Source of the DNA: Hymenobacter aranciens
GTDB taxonomy: Bacteria; Bacteroidota; Bacteroidia; Cytophagales; Hymenobacteraceae
DNA: 64,000 bases
Direction of reading: 5' to 3'
Assembly: GCF_030580865.1 (NCBI RefSeq)
Contig: NZ_JAUQSY010000003.1
Coordinates: forward strand, 248,001-312,000
Shown: positions 34,376 through 42,508 of the stretch, one piece after another
Layout of the letters: every line of letters begins with the position of its first letter
Position numbering within the stretch: position 1 is the stretch's first letter
Notes under the pieces: generated by a model
What the model was told of the DNA's origin: nothing
The model's database searches: none
What the model saw: the letters and a program-made list of their open reading frames with translations, nothing else
Position numbers and translations under genes: made by a program

Positions 34376-34639
34376 TCAGCCTAAAGTTATCGACTTGCCA
34401 GGTAGTTCCTGTTGATAATCGGCGATAATCTGCCGCAGAATCTGCATGTCGTGCGGGCAGGCCTGGGCGAAGGCTTCCCAGTTGGTCAGCACCACGCAGT
34501 CCGGCATTTCGACTACGGCAATGATGGCATCCCAGAAGGCGTCCCAGCTGGGGCCATACCAGTCGGGGAAGTGGAGCTCGCGCTTCATTTTCAGGTGGAA
34601 GGCGGCTTTGGTATCGATGGTGGCGAGGTCGATGGTCAC
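34376..34639 (-). CDS. Barstar family protein (second of a tandem pair)
   Basis: 87 residues with the barstar core FPDWYGPSWDAFWDAI and a final ILRQIIADYQQELPGKS helix. Barstars inhibit barnase-type ribonucleases by covering their active site. It starts with GTG four bases after the stop of its paralogue, with which it shares roughly 60% of residues by eye. No barnase-like gene is in the window, so the pair may give immunity to toxins of other cells or regulate a distant RNase. Confidence 0.85.
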   Translation of the reverse strand: MTIDLATIDTKAAFHLKMKRELHFPDWYGPSWDAFWDAIIAVVEMPDCVVLTNWEAFAQACPHDMQILRQIIADYQQELPGKSITLG

Positions 34640-34643
34640 GAGA

Positions 34644-34907
34644 TTAGCCTAAAATTATCTGTTTCTCCGGAAATTCCCGGTGGTACTCGGCTATGAGTTC
34701 GCGCAGAATCTGCATGTCTCGTGGACAAGCCTGAGCAAATTCTTCCCAGTGTTCCAGAATAAGGTAGTCGGGCATTTCTATCAGCGCTGTTACGGTATCC
34801 CAGAAAGCATCCCAGTTGGCCCCATACCAATCGGGGAAAGCCAAATGTTGCTTTAACAATTTGTGAAAAGCATCGTGCGTAGTAATGCCAGTTAAATCAA
34901 TTGTCAT
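34644..34907 (-). CDS. Barstar family protein (first of a tandem pair)
   Basis: 87 residues: MTIDLTGITTHDAFHKLLKQ, then FPDWYGANWDAFWDTVTALI and an acidic C-terminal helix. The Asp/Glu-rich face that plugs barnase is conserved in outline. It is followed after 4 bp by a close copy, so a recent duplication is likely. Orphan immunity-type genes of this kind often come in such arrays. Confidence 0.87.
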   Translation of the reverse strand: MTIDLTGITTHDAFHKLLKQHLAFPDWYGANWDAFWDTVTALIEMPDYLILEHWEEFAQACPRDMQILRELIAEYHREFPEKQIILG

Positions 34908-34952
34908 AGCGGTGGTGAAAGTTTCGAAGCAAGGTAGCCAGCAGTGGGGATG

Positions 34953-36764
34953 TTATAGCGCCGTATCCAGCACCTCGTCCCCGTCATCGGCCATCGTCTT
35001 CGCTAGCCGCTCGATATTAAGGCTGCGGGCTGAGGCGTCGAATATCTCGCGGTAGGTGCCGCGGCGCTCGTAGAGCTCGTCGTGGGTGCCGCTTTCCACG
35101 AGGCGGCCTTTTTTCATGACGTGGATGCAGTCGGAGTCCACAATCTGGGCCAGCGAGTGCGAGATGATGACCACCGTGCGGCCCTGCTTGATGGCGTCGA
35201 GCGAGTTCTTGATTTGCTCGGTGGCGATGGCGTCGAGGCTGGCCGTGGGCTCGTCGAGGAAGATGACGGGCGGGTTTTTGAGGAACAGCCGGGCAATGGC
35301 GATGCGCTGCTGCTGGCCGCCGCTGAGCTGCTGGGCGTCGGACTGGTAGCCCTTGGGCAGGTCCAGAATCTGGTCGTGCAGGTAGGCCTGGCGGGCGGCT
35401 TGCTCAATCTGCTCCTGGGTGGCAGTAAAGTCGCCGTAGCGGATGTTTTCCTCGATTGTGCCCTTGAAAATGTGGTTTTTCTGGAGCACGAGGCCGATTT
35501 GGCGGCGCAGGGCGTGGGTGTCGTAGGCGGCCAGGGACTGACCGTCGAGGAGCAGGTCGCCCTGGTCGGGGGCGTAGAACTTGCAGAGCAGGTTGATGAT
35601 GGTGCTTTTGCCGGCCCCGCTCAGGCCCACGAGGGCGGTGGTTTTGCCGGCCTCGATGGTCAGGCTCACGTCGTGCAGGGCGGCCGTGCCGCTGGGGTAG
35701 GTGAAATCGACGTGGCGCAGCTCGAAGCGGCCCTGTACGCGGGCGGGGCGCAGCGGGCCGGTGGTTTCGACGGCATCGGCGGCGTCGAGGATGGCGAAGA
35801 AGCCCTCGGAGTAGGTGAGGGCTTCGTTCATCTCGTCGTAGATGCGGTGGAGCTGGCGGATGGGCGCCGACACGTTATTGAACAGCAGGATGTGGAACAT
35901 GATGGCCCCGATGGACATCTGCCCGCCCAGCACGAGGTAGGCCGTGAGGATGATGATGAGCACCATGCCAATCTGCTCGACGAAGGTTTTGAGGCCGTCG
36001 AAGCGGAAGTTGGTTTTGCGGGTCGTGAGCTGCGCGCCGGTGAGGCGGGCCTGGGTATCGGCCTGCTTGTCGGCCTCGTAGCCCTCGCGCACGAAGCTTT
36101 TGATGACCGTGATACTGTCGATGATGGAGATGAGGCCGTGGTTTTTCTCCTCGCGCAGGCGCTGCAGGCCGCGGCGCACGCCCTGGAGTTTTTCGGCCTG
36201 GGCGTAGCTGAGCCAGAAGTAGAGCGGCAGGATGGCCAGCGCCACCAGCCCCACCCATCGGTTGGCTACGAACATGGCCACCAGCGCCACCACGGCGTTG
36301 GCAAACAGCGGCAGGATGTCGATGAAGAAGTTCTGCACCAGCTTCATCAGGCTTTCCACGCCCCGGTCGATGCGGGTCTGGAGCTTGCCGGTCTGGTTGC
36401 CCTCGTCGGAGAAAAAGCCCAGGCGGTAGCCCAGGATTTTGCCCACGGCTTCCTGCGCCAGCGTGCTACTCACGCTGATGCGGATTTTCTCGCCGTAGTA
36501 TTTCTGCCCGAACTGCACGAAGGTGTTCACGATTTCCTTGCCCAGCAGCGCCGCCGAAATGCCTAGCAGCAGCCGCCAGCCCTGGGCCAGCCCCTCGCCC
36601 CGGTTGAGCATGTTCTGCACCGTATCGACGGTGTAGCGCAGCACGTAGGGGTTGACCTGGGCGGCCAGCGAGCCCACCAGCGTGAGCAGCAGCGTGGCAA
36701 TGACGAGGCGGCGGTAGGGCCGCACGTAGGGCAGCAGGCGCTGGATTATCTGCCAGAGGCTCAT
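34953..36764 (-). CDS. ABC exporter, fused permease and ATPase (MsbA/LmrA-like)
   Basis: 603 residues from the ATG at 36764; an in-frame ATG at 36854 would add 30 Pro-rich residues that do not look like the family. Six membrane helices (about 20-310) precede a nucleotide-binding domain with Walker A GLSGAGKST, signature LSGGQQQRIA, Walker B PPVIFLDEPTASLD and H-loop ISHS. Homodimeric exporters of this type move lipids, peptides or drugs. The substrate is unknown. A C-terminal 30-residue hydrophilic tail is unusual. Confidence 0.9.
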   Translation of the reverse strand: MSLWQIIQRLLPYVRPYRRLVIATLLLTLVGSLAAQVNPYVLRYTVDTVQNMLNRGEGLAQGWRLLLGISAALLGKEIVNTFVQFGQKYYGEKIRISVSSTLAQEAVGKILGYRLGFFSDEGNQTGKLQTRIDRGVESLMKLVQNFFIDILPLFANAVVALVAMFVANRWVGLVALAILPLYFWLSYAQAEKLQGVRRGLQRLREEKNHGLISIIDSITVIKSFVREGYEADKQADTQARLTGAQLTTRKTNFRFDGLKTFVEQIGMVLIIILTAYLVLGGQMSIGAIMFHILLFNNVSAPIRQLHRIYDEMNEALTYSEGFFAILDAADAVETTGPLRPARVQGRFELRHVDFTYPSGTAALHDVSLTIEAGKTTALVGLSGAGKSTIINLLCKFYAPDQGDLLLDGQSLAAYDTHALRRQIGLVLQKNHIFKGTIEENIRYGDFTATQEQIEQAARQAYLHDQILDLPKGYQSDAQQLSGGQQQRIAIARLFLKNPPVIFLDEPTASLDAIATEQIKNSLDAIKQGRTVVIISHSLAQIVDSDCIHVMKKGRLVESGTHDELYERRGTYREIFDASARSLNIERLAKTMADDGDEVLDTAL

Positions 36765-36899
36765 CTGAACGGGGCTAGCGGGGTGGAGCCGGTTAGACGG
36801 GCGGGGTGGGAATGGGGTTGTTGGTCTAGTAATTTCGTCTGGCAGATTGCACATTTGTGAAATATTCGCCAGTCCTCCTTCTATTTATCCAACTTCTAC

Positions 36900-37265
36900 A
36901 TGTCACCTGAAAGTGCTTTGCTTTGCGAGATAATTCAAGCTGTTCCTGATGAGTCCTCATGGTACATCACCAGCGACTCTTGGGATAAAATTCCTGCTCT
37001 ATTTGGCTCACTCATTGAACTAAGGGAATGGGAAGTAAGAATAACAGATGGAACCAGGGAGAAGGTGAAAAACATAGTAGCAGAATACGATTTAGGGGAA
37101 AAGATTGTGCACATGGACATCGTATCTAAAAACGGTGTCGCGCTATTTGTTAGCTACGATAGAATGGTCATGATACAAATTAGCACTTCCCTTGAACTGG
37201 ATACGACAATCGGAGAGAAGTACCCAACATTAGAAATATATTTTGCTGAGCTACCACCTTTATGA
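36900..37265 (+). CDS. Unrecognised 121-residue protein
   Basis: MSPESALLCEIIQAVPDESS, then an alpha/beta pattern with SWDKIPALFGSLIELREWEV and a C-terminal beta-rich part (VSKNGVALFVSYDRMVMIQI). Not recognised. It has no signal peptide or membrane segment. Its base composition is clearly more AT-rich than the flanking genes, which suggests transfer. Single small alpha/beta proteins like this near barstars are often immunity proteins, but that is only context. Confidence 0.6.
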   Translation: MSPESALLCEIIQAVPDESSWYITSDSWDKIPALFGSLIELREWEVRITDGTREKVKNIVAEYDLGEKIVHMDIVSKNGVALFVSYDRMVMIQISTSLELDTTIGEKYPTLEIYFAELPPL

Positions 37266-37336
37266 GATAACAAGTCGAAGCAAATGGCCCAAACTCGCGG
37301 CAGCCTGCGCTACGAACCTTACGCAACTCACCTACG

Positions 37337-37366
37337 TTGAACAATCACTCCTGCCGCTTATCTTTG
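37337..37366 (+). promoter_or_regulatory. Promoter TTG-19-TATCTTTG reading antisense to a small hydrophobic peptide gene
   Basis: TTG at 37337-37339 and TATCTTTG at 37359-37366 fit the Bacteroidota promoter well. No plus-strand gene follows. The transcript would cross the small minus-strand gene and end at the hairpin at 37579-37619. Confidence 0.5.
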
Positions 37367-37373
37367 AGGCAAG

Positions 37374-37411
37374 TAAAAAATAAGGGAGCCCGGCCCTGGG
37401 CCGAACTCCCC
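37374..37411 (-). terminator. Terminator of the small peptide gene
   Basis: On the minus strand a GGGAG..CTCCC stem with an inner GGCCC/GGGCC pairing is followed by TTATTTTTTA. It begins 7 bp after the peptide stop codon. Confidence 0.65.
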
Positions 37412-37417
37412 TAATAA

Positions 37418-37537
37418 CTACCGGAGTAGCAGCGAAAGCAGTAGGGCCACGAGGGCCTTTCCGATTCCGCTGGCTGCTCCTAACAAGACGGCTTTACCAG
37501 CCGCTTGTAGTAGTTTCATCACGCGTTCCTTCTTCAT
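37418..37537 (-). CDS. Small hydrophobic cationic peptide, candidate type I toxin
   Basis: 39 residues: MKKERVMKLLQAAGKAVLL, then GAASGIGKALVALLLSLLLR and stop. A second in-frame ATG (37519) would give 33 residues. A basic start, one membrane-length hydrophobic helix with spaced lysines and an Arg at the end resemble the small membrane toxins of type I systems, and also some leaderless bacteriocins. It has its own promoter box (TATATTTG at 37664-37671), a structured leader of about 120 nt and a terminator, and an opposing promoter on the other strand. No homology was tested. Confidence 0.45.
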   Translation of the reverse strand: MKKERVMKLLQAAGKAVLLGAASGIGKALVALLLSLLLR

Positions 37538-37578
37538 TCTTGTTGAGGTGAAGGGTTGTCCAATAACCCCCAACTTCT

Positions 37579-37619
37579 GAGGCCCCAGCCGCTCCTACGG
37601 TTTGGGGCCTCGTCTTTTT
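37579..37619 (+). terminator. Terminator with T-run on the plus strand
   Basis: GAGGCCCCA and its exact complement TGGGGCCTC enclose a 15-nt loop and are followed by TCTTTTT. On the opposite strand the same hairpin would lie in the leader of the small peptide message. Confidence 0.7.
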
Positions 37620-37663
37620 CAAGAATCTCGGTAGGGCTGGGGGCATACCCCGGCGCGACGAGG

Positions 37664-37671
37664 CAAATATA
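37664..37671 (-). promoter_or_regulatory. -7 box TATATTTG upstream of the small peptide gene
   Basis: An exact TAnnTTTG box on the minus strand, about 127 nt before the first ATG. No clear -33 TTG. Confidence 0.35.
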
Positions 37672-37787
37672 ATGGCGTGTGCTCTGCCGTTTTCGCTACT
37701 GCTCGGGAACGTTTGCGCAACTAGCGGCGGGAAATTCGGGGGATTGGTGCCAACTTCGCTTTTTAATTCCCCACCTAAGACCCCAAC

Positions 37788-39020
37788 ATGACCAAGATTA
37801 AAGTAGCCAACCCCGTCGTGGAGCTGGATGGCGATGAGATGACGCGCATCATCTGGAAGTTCATCAAGGACAAGCTGATTACGCCCTACCTGGAGCTGGA
37901 TATCAAGTATTACGACCTCGGCATCGAGCACCGCGACGAGACGAATGACCAGGTGACCGTGGACGCGGCCAATGCCATCCGGCAGTACGGCGTGGGCATT
38001 AAGTGCGCCACCATCACGCCCGACGAGGAGCGGGTGAAGGAGTTTGGGCTGAAGCAGATGTGGAAGTCGCCGAACGGCACGATTCGCAATATTCTGGACG
38101 GGACGGTATTCCGCGAGCCCATCGTGATGAGCAACGTGCCGCGCCTGGTGCCTAACTGGACGGCGCCCATCTGCATCGGCCGCCACGCGTTTGGCGACCA
38201 GTACCGGGCCACCGATTTCGTGACCAAGGGCAAGGGCAAGCTCACCATCACCTTCGAGCCGGAGGATGGCGGGGAGGTGCAGTCGTTTGAGGTGTTCGAC
38301 TTCAAGAGCGACGGCGTGGCGCTGGCCATGTACAACACCGACGAGAGCATCCGGGGCTTTGCCCACGCTTGCTTCAATCAGGCGCTGATGAAGGGCTGGC
38401 CGCTGTATCTGAGCACCAAGAACACCATCCTGAAGAAGTACGACGGGCGCTTCAAGGATATCTTCCAGGAGATTTACGAGCAGGACTACCTGGCCAAGTT
38501 CAAGGAGGCGGGCATCACCTACGAGCACCGGCTGATTGACGACATGGTGGCCTCGGCGCTGAAATGGAACGGTAACTTCGTGTGGGCCTGTAAGAACTAC
38601 GACGGCGACGTGCAGAGCGACACCGTGGCCCAGGGCTTCGGCTCGCTGGGACTGATGACCTCGACGCTGGTGACGCCTGACGGGAAGACGATGGAGGCCG
38701 AGGCCGCCCACGGCACCGTGACGCGCCACTACCGCGACCACCAGGCCGGCAAACCCACCTCCACGAACCCCATCGCCAGCATCTTCGCCTGGACGCGGGG
38801 GCTGGAGTTCCGCGGCATCCTGGATGGCAACCAGGAGCTGATTGACTTCTGCAAGGCGCTGGAGGCCGTGTGCATCGAAACCGTGGAGAGCGGCAAGATG
38901 ACCAAGGATTTGGCGGTGTGCATCAGCGGGAACAAGGTGGAGCACGGGCGCGATTACCTCTACACGGAGGAGTTCCTGGCGGCGCTGGATGAGAATTTGA
39001 AGAAGAAGCTGGCGAAGTAG
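37788..39020 (+). CDS. icd: Isocitrate dehydrogenase (NADP+), eukaryotic-like type
   Basis: 410 residues, the homodimeric form found in mitochondria and in Bacteroidota. It starts [20 protein letters not shown] and contains [19 protein letters not shown] (phosphate-free substrate loop), [16 protein letters not shown], the metal-binding [11 protein letters not shown] and the NADP motif [12 protein letters not shown]. It converts isocitrate to 2-oxoglutarate in the TCA cycle. Monocistronic with a strong terminator. Confidence 0.96.
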   Translation: MTKIKVANPVVELDGDEMTRIIWKFIKDKLITPYLELDIKYYDLGIEHRDETNDQVTVDAANAIRQYGVGIKCATITPDEERVKEFGLKQMWKSPNGTIRNILDGTVFREPIVMSNVPRLVPNWTAPICIGRHAFGDQYRATDFVTKGKGKLTITFEPEDGGEVQSFEVFDFKSDGVALAMYNTDESIRGFAHACFNQALMKGWPLYLSTKNTILKKYDGRFKDIFQEIYEQDYLAKFKEAGITYEHRLIDDMVASALKWNGNFVWACKNYDGDVQSDTVAQGFGSLGLMTSTLVTPDGKTMEAEAAHGTVTRHYRDHQAGKPTSTNPIASIFAWTRGLEFRGILDGNQELIDFCKALEAVCIETVESGKMTKDLAVCISGNKVEHGRDYLYTEEFLAALDENLKKKLAK

Positions 39021-39042
39021 TTTTTGAGGCTGGCTTGAGAAC

Positions 39043-39078
39043 AAAAAAGACCCTGACGGTAGCGTCAGGGTCTTTTTT
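39043..39078. terminator. Bidirectional terminator after icd
   Basis: AAAAAAGACCCTGACG, a short loop and the exact complement ending in T6 form a strong symmetrical terminator. Confidence 0.9.
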
Positions 39079-39091
39079 GTTCTGGCGTTCA

Positions 39092-39200
39092 ACCCCACCC
39101 CCCGGCCCCCTCCCCTTCGGGAGAGGGGGAGCCGGTCATGCGCATTCTGGAATCGTTAGGCTCCCCCTCTCCCGAAGGGGAGGGGGCCGGGGGGTGGGGT
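39092..39200. repeat. 42-bp perfect inverted repeat between icd and the PAS gene
   Basis: Arms 39092-39133 and 39159-39200 are exact complements with a 25-nt spacer. Each arm contains the inner palindrome CCCCTTCGGGAGAGGGG, also found in the repeat at 58985-59153. Confidence 0.87.
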
Positions 39201-39206
39201 GAACCC

Positions 39207-39704
39207 CTAGCGCCGCTCTTCCCGCAGCTGCCGGATTTCCTGCTCCAGCTCGAGGGTGCGGAAGATGACTTTAGTTTCGAGGTCTTCGTAGGCGGCGGTG
39301 ATGCGCTCAATCATGCTTTTGTACTCCGTCACGTCGGTGATGGTGCCGATGAAGCGCAGGGCCTGGGTGCGGTCGTCGTTGAAGAAGGCGCGGCCGGTGG
39401 CGCGGGCCCAGCGGGTGGGGCCGTTTTCGCGCCAGCGGGTGCGGTATTCGATGTCGTAGGTGCCGGGGCCGGCGGGGTCGAGGGCTTGCTGGACGGCGGC
39501 GTCGGAGGGGGCGCGGTCGTCGGGGTGGAGGCCTTCGAGGAAGTCGGCGTAGGTGACTTCGGCGGTGGGAGGGAGGCCGAAAATGGCCTTGCAGTGGGCC
39601 GACCAGATGAGCTCGCCGGTGGGTACGTTGAGGTCCCAGGTGCCGACGCCGGCGGCATCGACGGCCAGCTGCAGGCGCTCGAAATCGGAGGTGGTGGTGT
39701 TCAT
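39207..39704 (-). CDS. Stand-alone PAS domain protein
   Basis: 165 residues. One PAS/PAC unit: FERLQLAVDAAGVGTWDLNV, IFGLPPTAEVTYADFLEGLH, then RFIGTITDVTEYKSM at the PAC end. A short coiled coil (ETKVIFRTLELEQEIRQLRE) finishes the protein. No kinase, receiver or DNA-binding domain is attached, so it is either a signalling adaptor or the remnant of a histidine kinase. It precedes a small unknown gene on the same strand with a 13-bp gap. Confidence 0.75.
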   Translation of the reverse strand: MNTTTSDFERLQLAVDAAGVGTWDLNVPTGELIWSAHCKAIFGLPPTAEVTYADFLEGLHPDDRAPSDAAVQQALDPAGPGTYDIEYRTRWRENGPTRWARATGRAFFNDDRTQALRFIGTITDVTEYKSMIERITAAYEDLETKVIFRTLELEQEIRQLREERR

Positions 39705-39717
39705 GACGGCGGCAAAA

Positions 39718-40074
39718 TTAGGGTTGGACCAGCGACAGCTCGAGGCCGGACTGGAAGTAGAGCACCAGGGCCTGGTACTGGCCGTCGAGGGAGCGGCGCA
39801 GGCGGGTGACCAGGGCGCGGATGGCCTGCCCGGCGAGGGTGATGACGAGGTAGGGACGGCTCAGGAGCGGGTCGCGCTCGATGCGCCACTCGCCGTGGTG
39901 GGCGGCGCCGGGGGCGTCGAGGTGGCAGGTGCGGTCTTGCAGGTGCAGGTGGGTGGCGTGGGCCAGCAGCGGGTCGGGCGAGCTGGTGCGGCTGTGGGAG
40001 CGGCTTTCGATGCGCCAGGAGCCGGTGAGGTAAGGGTCGGCGACTTGCTGCAGATTTAGGTCGAGAAGCGACAT
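39718..40074 (-). CDS. Unrecognised 118-residue protein, possibly lipocalin-like
   Basis: From the ATG at 40074: MSLLDLNLQQVADPYLTGSW, with LxGxW-like opening, several beta strands (THLHLQDRTCHLD, HHGEWRIERDP, PYLVITLAG) and a final helix/strand region QYQALVLYFQSGLELSL. The pattern resembles small lipocalin-like proteins but this is not secure. No signal peptide. It is followed closely by the PAS gene, so they may be expressed together. Confidence 0.5.
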   Translation of the reverse strand: MSLLDLNLQQVADPYLTGSWRIESRSHSRTSSPDPLLAHATHLHLQDRTCHLDAPGAAHHGEWRIERDPLLSRPYLVITLAGQAIRALVTRLRRSLDGQYQALVLYFQSGLELSLVQP

Positions 40075-40223
40075 GGGGAGGGGATTAAGGAATCTGCTTA
40101 CGGGGCACAAACATACTGTTTGAGCGCCGATAAGGTTGCGCTTGGGAGTAGAATAACAAAACGTCGTGCTGCGCTTGTCGAAGCATCTCTATCGGGTGAG
40201 TGCAATCAGCTGCGCTGGCTGCC

Positions 40224-41618
40224 TCAGTCGCGTTCCAGTTCCTGCCGAACCAGGTGTAGCCACTCGCGCTCATCGTGGGCCGTTAAATCGACGTCGGGGG
40301 CGATGCCGATACTTTCGAAGTCGGTGGCGGTTTCGAAGACCATTTTCTTGGTCGTCAGTGCCAGCCAGATGTGGAGCCCGGGTAGCTCGATGGGGCGCCA
40401 GTCGCCGTAGGAGACGGCGCCGGCGGAGGGCTCGCCGAAGGTGCGGACTTTGGCCGACTGCCGGCAGGTGAGGAGCAGGCCCTCGGTGGAGCTGGCGCTG
40501 TAGCGGTCGAACAGCAGGCCGACCCGGTGGGGGAAGCCGGCGGCCAGGGCGATGGTGTCGGGGAGTTTTTCGACGGGCGAGAACCGGCCGAGGTGGGGGC
40601 GCAGGGAGGCGACGTAGGCCAGTTCGGTGGTGCTGTCTTGCCGGGTGGGGGCGTAGTCGTATTTGGTGCGGTCGTAGTAGGCGAGGTTGTCGGGGCTCAC
40701 CCACACCGAGCCGTAGTAGGGCTGGGCCATGACGGGCTTATCGAGCAGCAGGGGGAGCAGGGGCTTGAAGGCATCGAAGCCGCCGCCGCCGTTGCCGCGG
40801 ACATCCAGGATGAGGTAGGGGCGGGCGGCGATGCCGGCGGCATTTTTTTTCAGCGCGCTGTCGATTTTGGCAGTGTAGGTGAGGTCGAACGAGGGGATGC
40901 GGAGGTAGGAGGTGGTGGCGGAGGGGTAGGTGACGGCCAGGGCCGGGGGGAGGGCCAGGCTGCCGGGGGGCGGGGTGCTAGGCTTGCGGCGGTAGAAGGT
41001 CAGGCGTCGGCCGATTTTCATGGTCGAATCGGTGAAGGTGACTTCGTGGACCTGGGGCACCCGATTTTGCCGCCAATAGATGCACTTCGGGGTATGGTGC
41101 TCATCTTCGAAAAACTCGATTTTGACCTGGCCTTTCGGCCATTTGCGGGTGTCGTCGTGGTGCATGACGGCTACCCGCTCGCCGTGGAGGGTGGGGGCGG
41201 GCATGACGGTGACGCTGAAGCTGCCATCCTGGAAGTACCAGCGGCCGTCGTGGGGTTGGGGGGGCGCGGGGCGGCGCGGGCGGGCTTTGGGGTTGGGCGG
41301 GGGCGCGTACTGCGGGGCGTAGGCGAGGAAGGCGTGCTCGTCGCGGAAGAAGCCCAGGTACACGGCAATCAGGCCGAGGCATTGTTGCGGGGTTTGGGCC
41401 CGGGCGGCTTGCTGGTTGAGGTGGTTTTTGAATTGGGTGTAGGCAGCCGTGCGGTTCATTTCGACCACCTGATGCTGGTAGGAGGCTTGGTTGGTTTCGA
41501 CTTGCTGCTGGAGGTGGGTGAGGTTTTTTGGGCAGTCGCAGGTTTGGGCGAAGGCGGTGGGGGCGACTGCCAGCAGCAGCAGGGTCGTGATGATTTTCAG
41601 GCGGCTCATCGGGCGCAT
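40224..41618 (-). CDS. S41 family peptidase (secreted)
   Basis: 464 residues with a signal peptide (ITTLLLLAVAPTAFAQ). The C-terminal half is an S41 tail-specific protease domain: YLRIPSFDL, PYLILDVRGNGGGGFDAFKP and the nucleophile Ser region DRYSASSTEGLLLTC, then FGEPSAGAVSYGDW. The N-terminal 200 residues are a helical and beta region with a Pro-rich loop; no PDZ is evident. Such Bacteroidota S41 proteins are periplasmic or surface peptidases of unknown target. Confidence 0.82.
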   Translation of the reverse strand: MRPMSRLKIITTLLLLAVAPTAFAQTCDCPKNLTHLQQQVETNQASYQHQVVEMNRTAAYTQFKNHLNQQAARAQTPQQCLGLIAVYLGFFRDEHAFLAYAPQYAPPPNPKARPRRPAPPQPHDGRWYFQDGSFSVTVMPAPTLHGERVAVMHHDDTRKWPKGQVKIEFFEDEHHTPKCIYWRQNRVPQVHEVTFTDSTMKIGRRLTFYRRKPSTPPPGSLALPPALAVTYPSATTSYLRIPSFDLTYTAKIDSALKKNAAGIAARPYLILDVRGNGGGGFDAFKPLLPLLLDKPVMAQPYYGSVWVSPDNLAYYDRTKYDYAPTRQDSTTELAYVASLRPHLGRFSPVEKLPDTIALAAGFPHRVGLLFDRYSASSTEGLLLTCRQSAKVRTFGEPSAGAVSYGDWRPIELPGLHIWLALTTKKMVFETATDFESIGIAPDVDLTAHDEREWLHLVRQELERD

Positions 41619-41741
41619 GGCGGCGGTTTGAGGAAGTAGAATAGCCCAAATATAGTAGCCCGCTTTAACTACTGTTGTGTTTGTTTTCCCGGCGTCGTGC
41701 TCCAGGATTTAAGCTGCTGCCTCCTGCTGCCCTCATCCGCA

Positions 41742-42317
41742 TTAGCTGGTAGGGGCGGCAGCAGCCAGCAGCTCCGCCAGCGCGGCGGCTTCTGTTTCCA
41801 GGGCCTCAGCCTGCAGGCGCATGAGGTGGTGGCGGGCCGTGTCGGAGGGCCGGAACCGGCGGGGCAGGGTTTCGAGCCAGGGGCGGAGGGCGTCGGCCCA
41901 CTCTTTTTCGGCGGGGTCGGTGAGGGCGGCGTGGTCGGCCAGCACGGCTGGCAGCACCTGCTGCCAGCGGCTGGCATACACGGCCCGGGCGGTCAGCGGA
42001 ATCAATTCGAGGCGCAGGCCGGCAGCTTTGTGCAGGCACTCCCGGCGGCGAAAATCCAGCAGCTTGGCATCCGGGGGCGGGGCCGTCGCGGGCAGCGGCT
42101 CATCATCGGGCCGCCGGATGGTGGCGGCGGGCGGCAGGTGCCGCCGCAGGGGCCACAGCCGCGCCCGCAGGGCTAGGCTAAGGTCGCGGCGGCCCGATTC
42201 GATGTGGCAGATGAATGCTTTGCCCACATCCAGAAACATGGACAACTGCTGCTGGGTAAGGCCGAAATAAAGGCGCACGGCGCCAATGGGCGTATCGGTG
42301 GAGATGAAATGGCGCAT
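41742..42317 (-). CDS. XRE-family helix-turn-helix regulator
   Basis: 191 residues. The first 60 form a lambda-repressor-type HTH (VRLYFGLTQQQLSMFLDVGK, then HIESGRRDLSLAL). The remaining 130 residues are helical and Ala/Leu-rich without a recognised domain. A 30-bp near-perfect inverted repeat lies 12-88 bp upstream of its start, a natural candidate for autoregulation. It opens the accessory island. Confidence 0.72.
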   Translation of the reverse strand: MRHFISTDTPIGAVRLYFGLTQQQLSMFLDVGKAFICHIESGRRDLSLALRARLWPLRRHLPPAATIRRPDDEPLPATAPPPDAKLLDFRRRECLHKAAGLRLELIPLTARAVYASRWQQVLPAVLADHAALTDPAEKEWADALRPWLETLPRRFRPSDTARHHLMRLQAEALETEAAALAELLAAAAPTS

Positions 42318-42328
42318 CGGAAAAGCGA

Positions 42329-42405
42329 GTATACTTTTTCAGGCAATTTAGGAATAAGTTTACGCACCTGGTATACTTATTCCTAAATTGCCCGAAAAAG
42401 TATAC
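42329..42405. repeat. 30-bp inverted repeat upstream of the XRE regulator
   Basis: Arms 42329-42358 (starting GTATACTTTTTCAGGCAATT) and 42376-42405 differ at one position; the loop is 17 nt. AT-rich, unlike the GC-rich dispersed repeats elsewhere, so it may be an operator or a promoter-leader hairpin of the XRE gene. Confidence 0.82.
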
Positions 42406-42508
42406 CAGTCTCTCGTTTATTTCTCGGTTCAAAGCCGTGAGCAAGGTGGTGCGGCGCGGCGGGAAGGGGCGACTATCCCTCAAAAACAGTAGAATTGCAG
42501 CAGAGACG

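Larger units (their letters stand above)
37373..37619 (+). ncRNA. Candidate antisense RNA opposite the small peptide gene
   Basis: The span is set by the promoter at 37337-37366 and the T-tailed terminator at 37579-37619, giving about 247 nt with no credible plus-strand reading frame. It would pair with the whole message of the 39-residue minus-strand peptide. Inferred from signals only. Confidence 0.35.

Noticed and set aside
37494..39098. A 534-residue open frame antisense to icd
   Set aside because: Shadow of the conserved icd gene; it also runs through the terminators around the small peptide locus.
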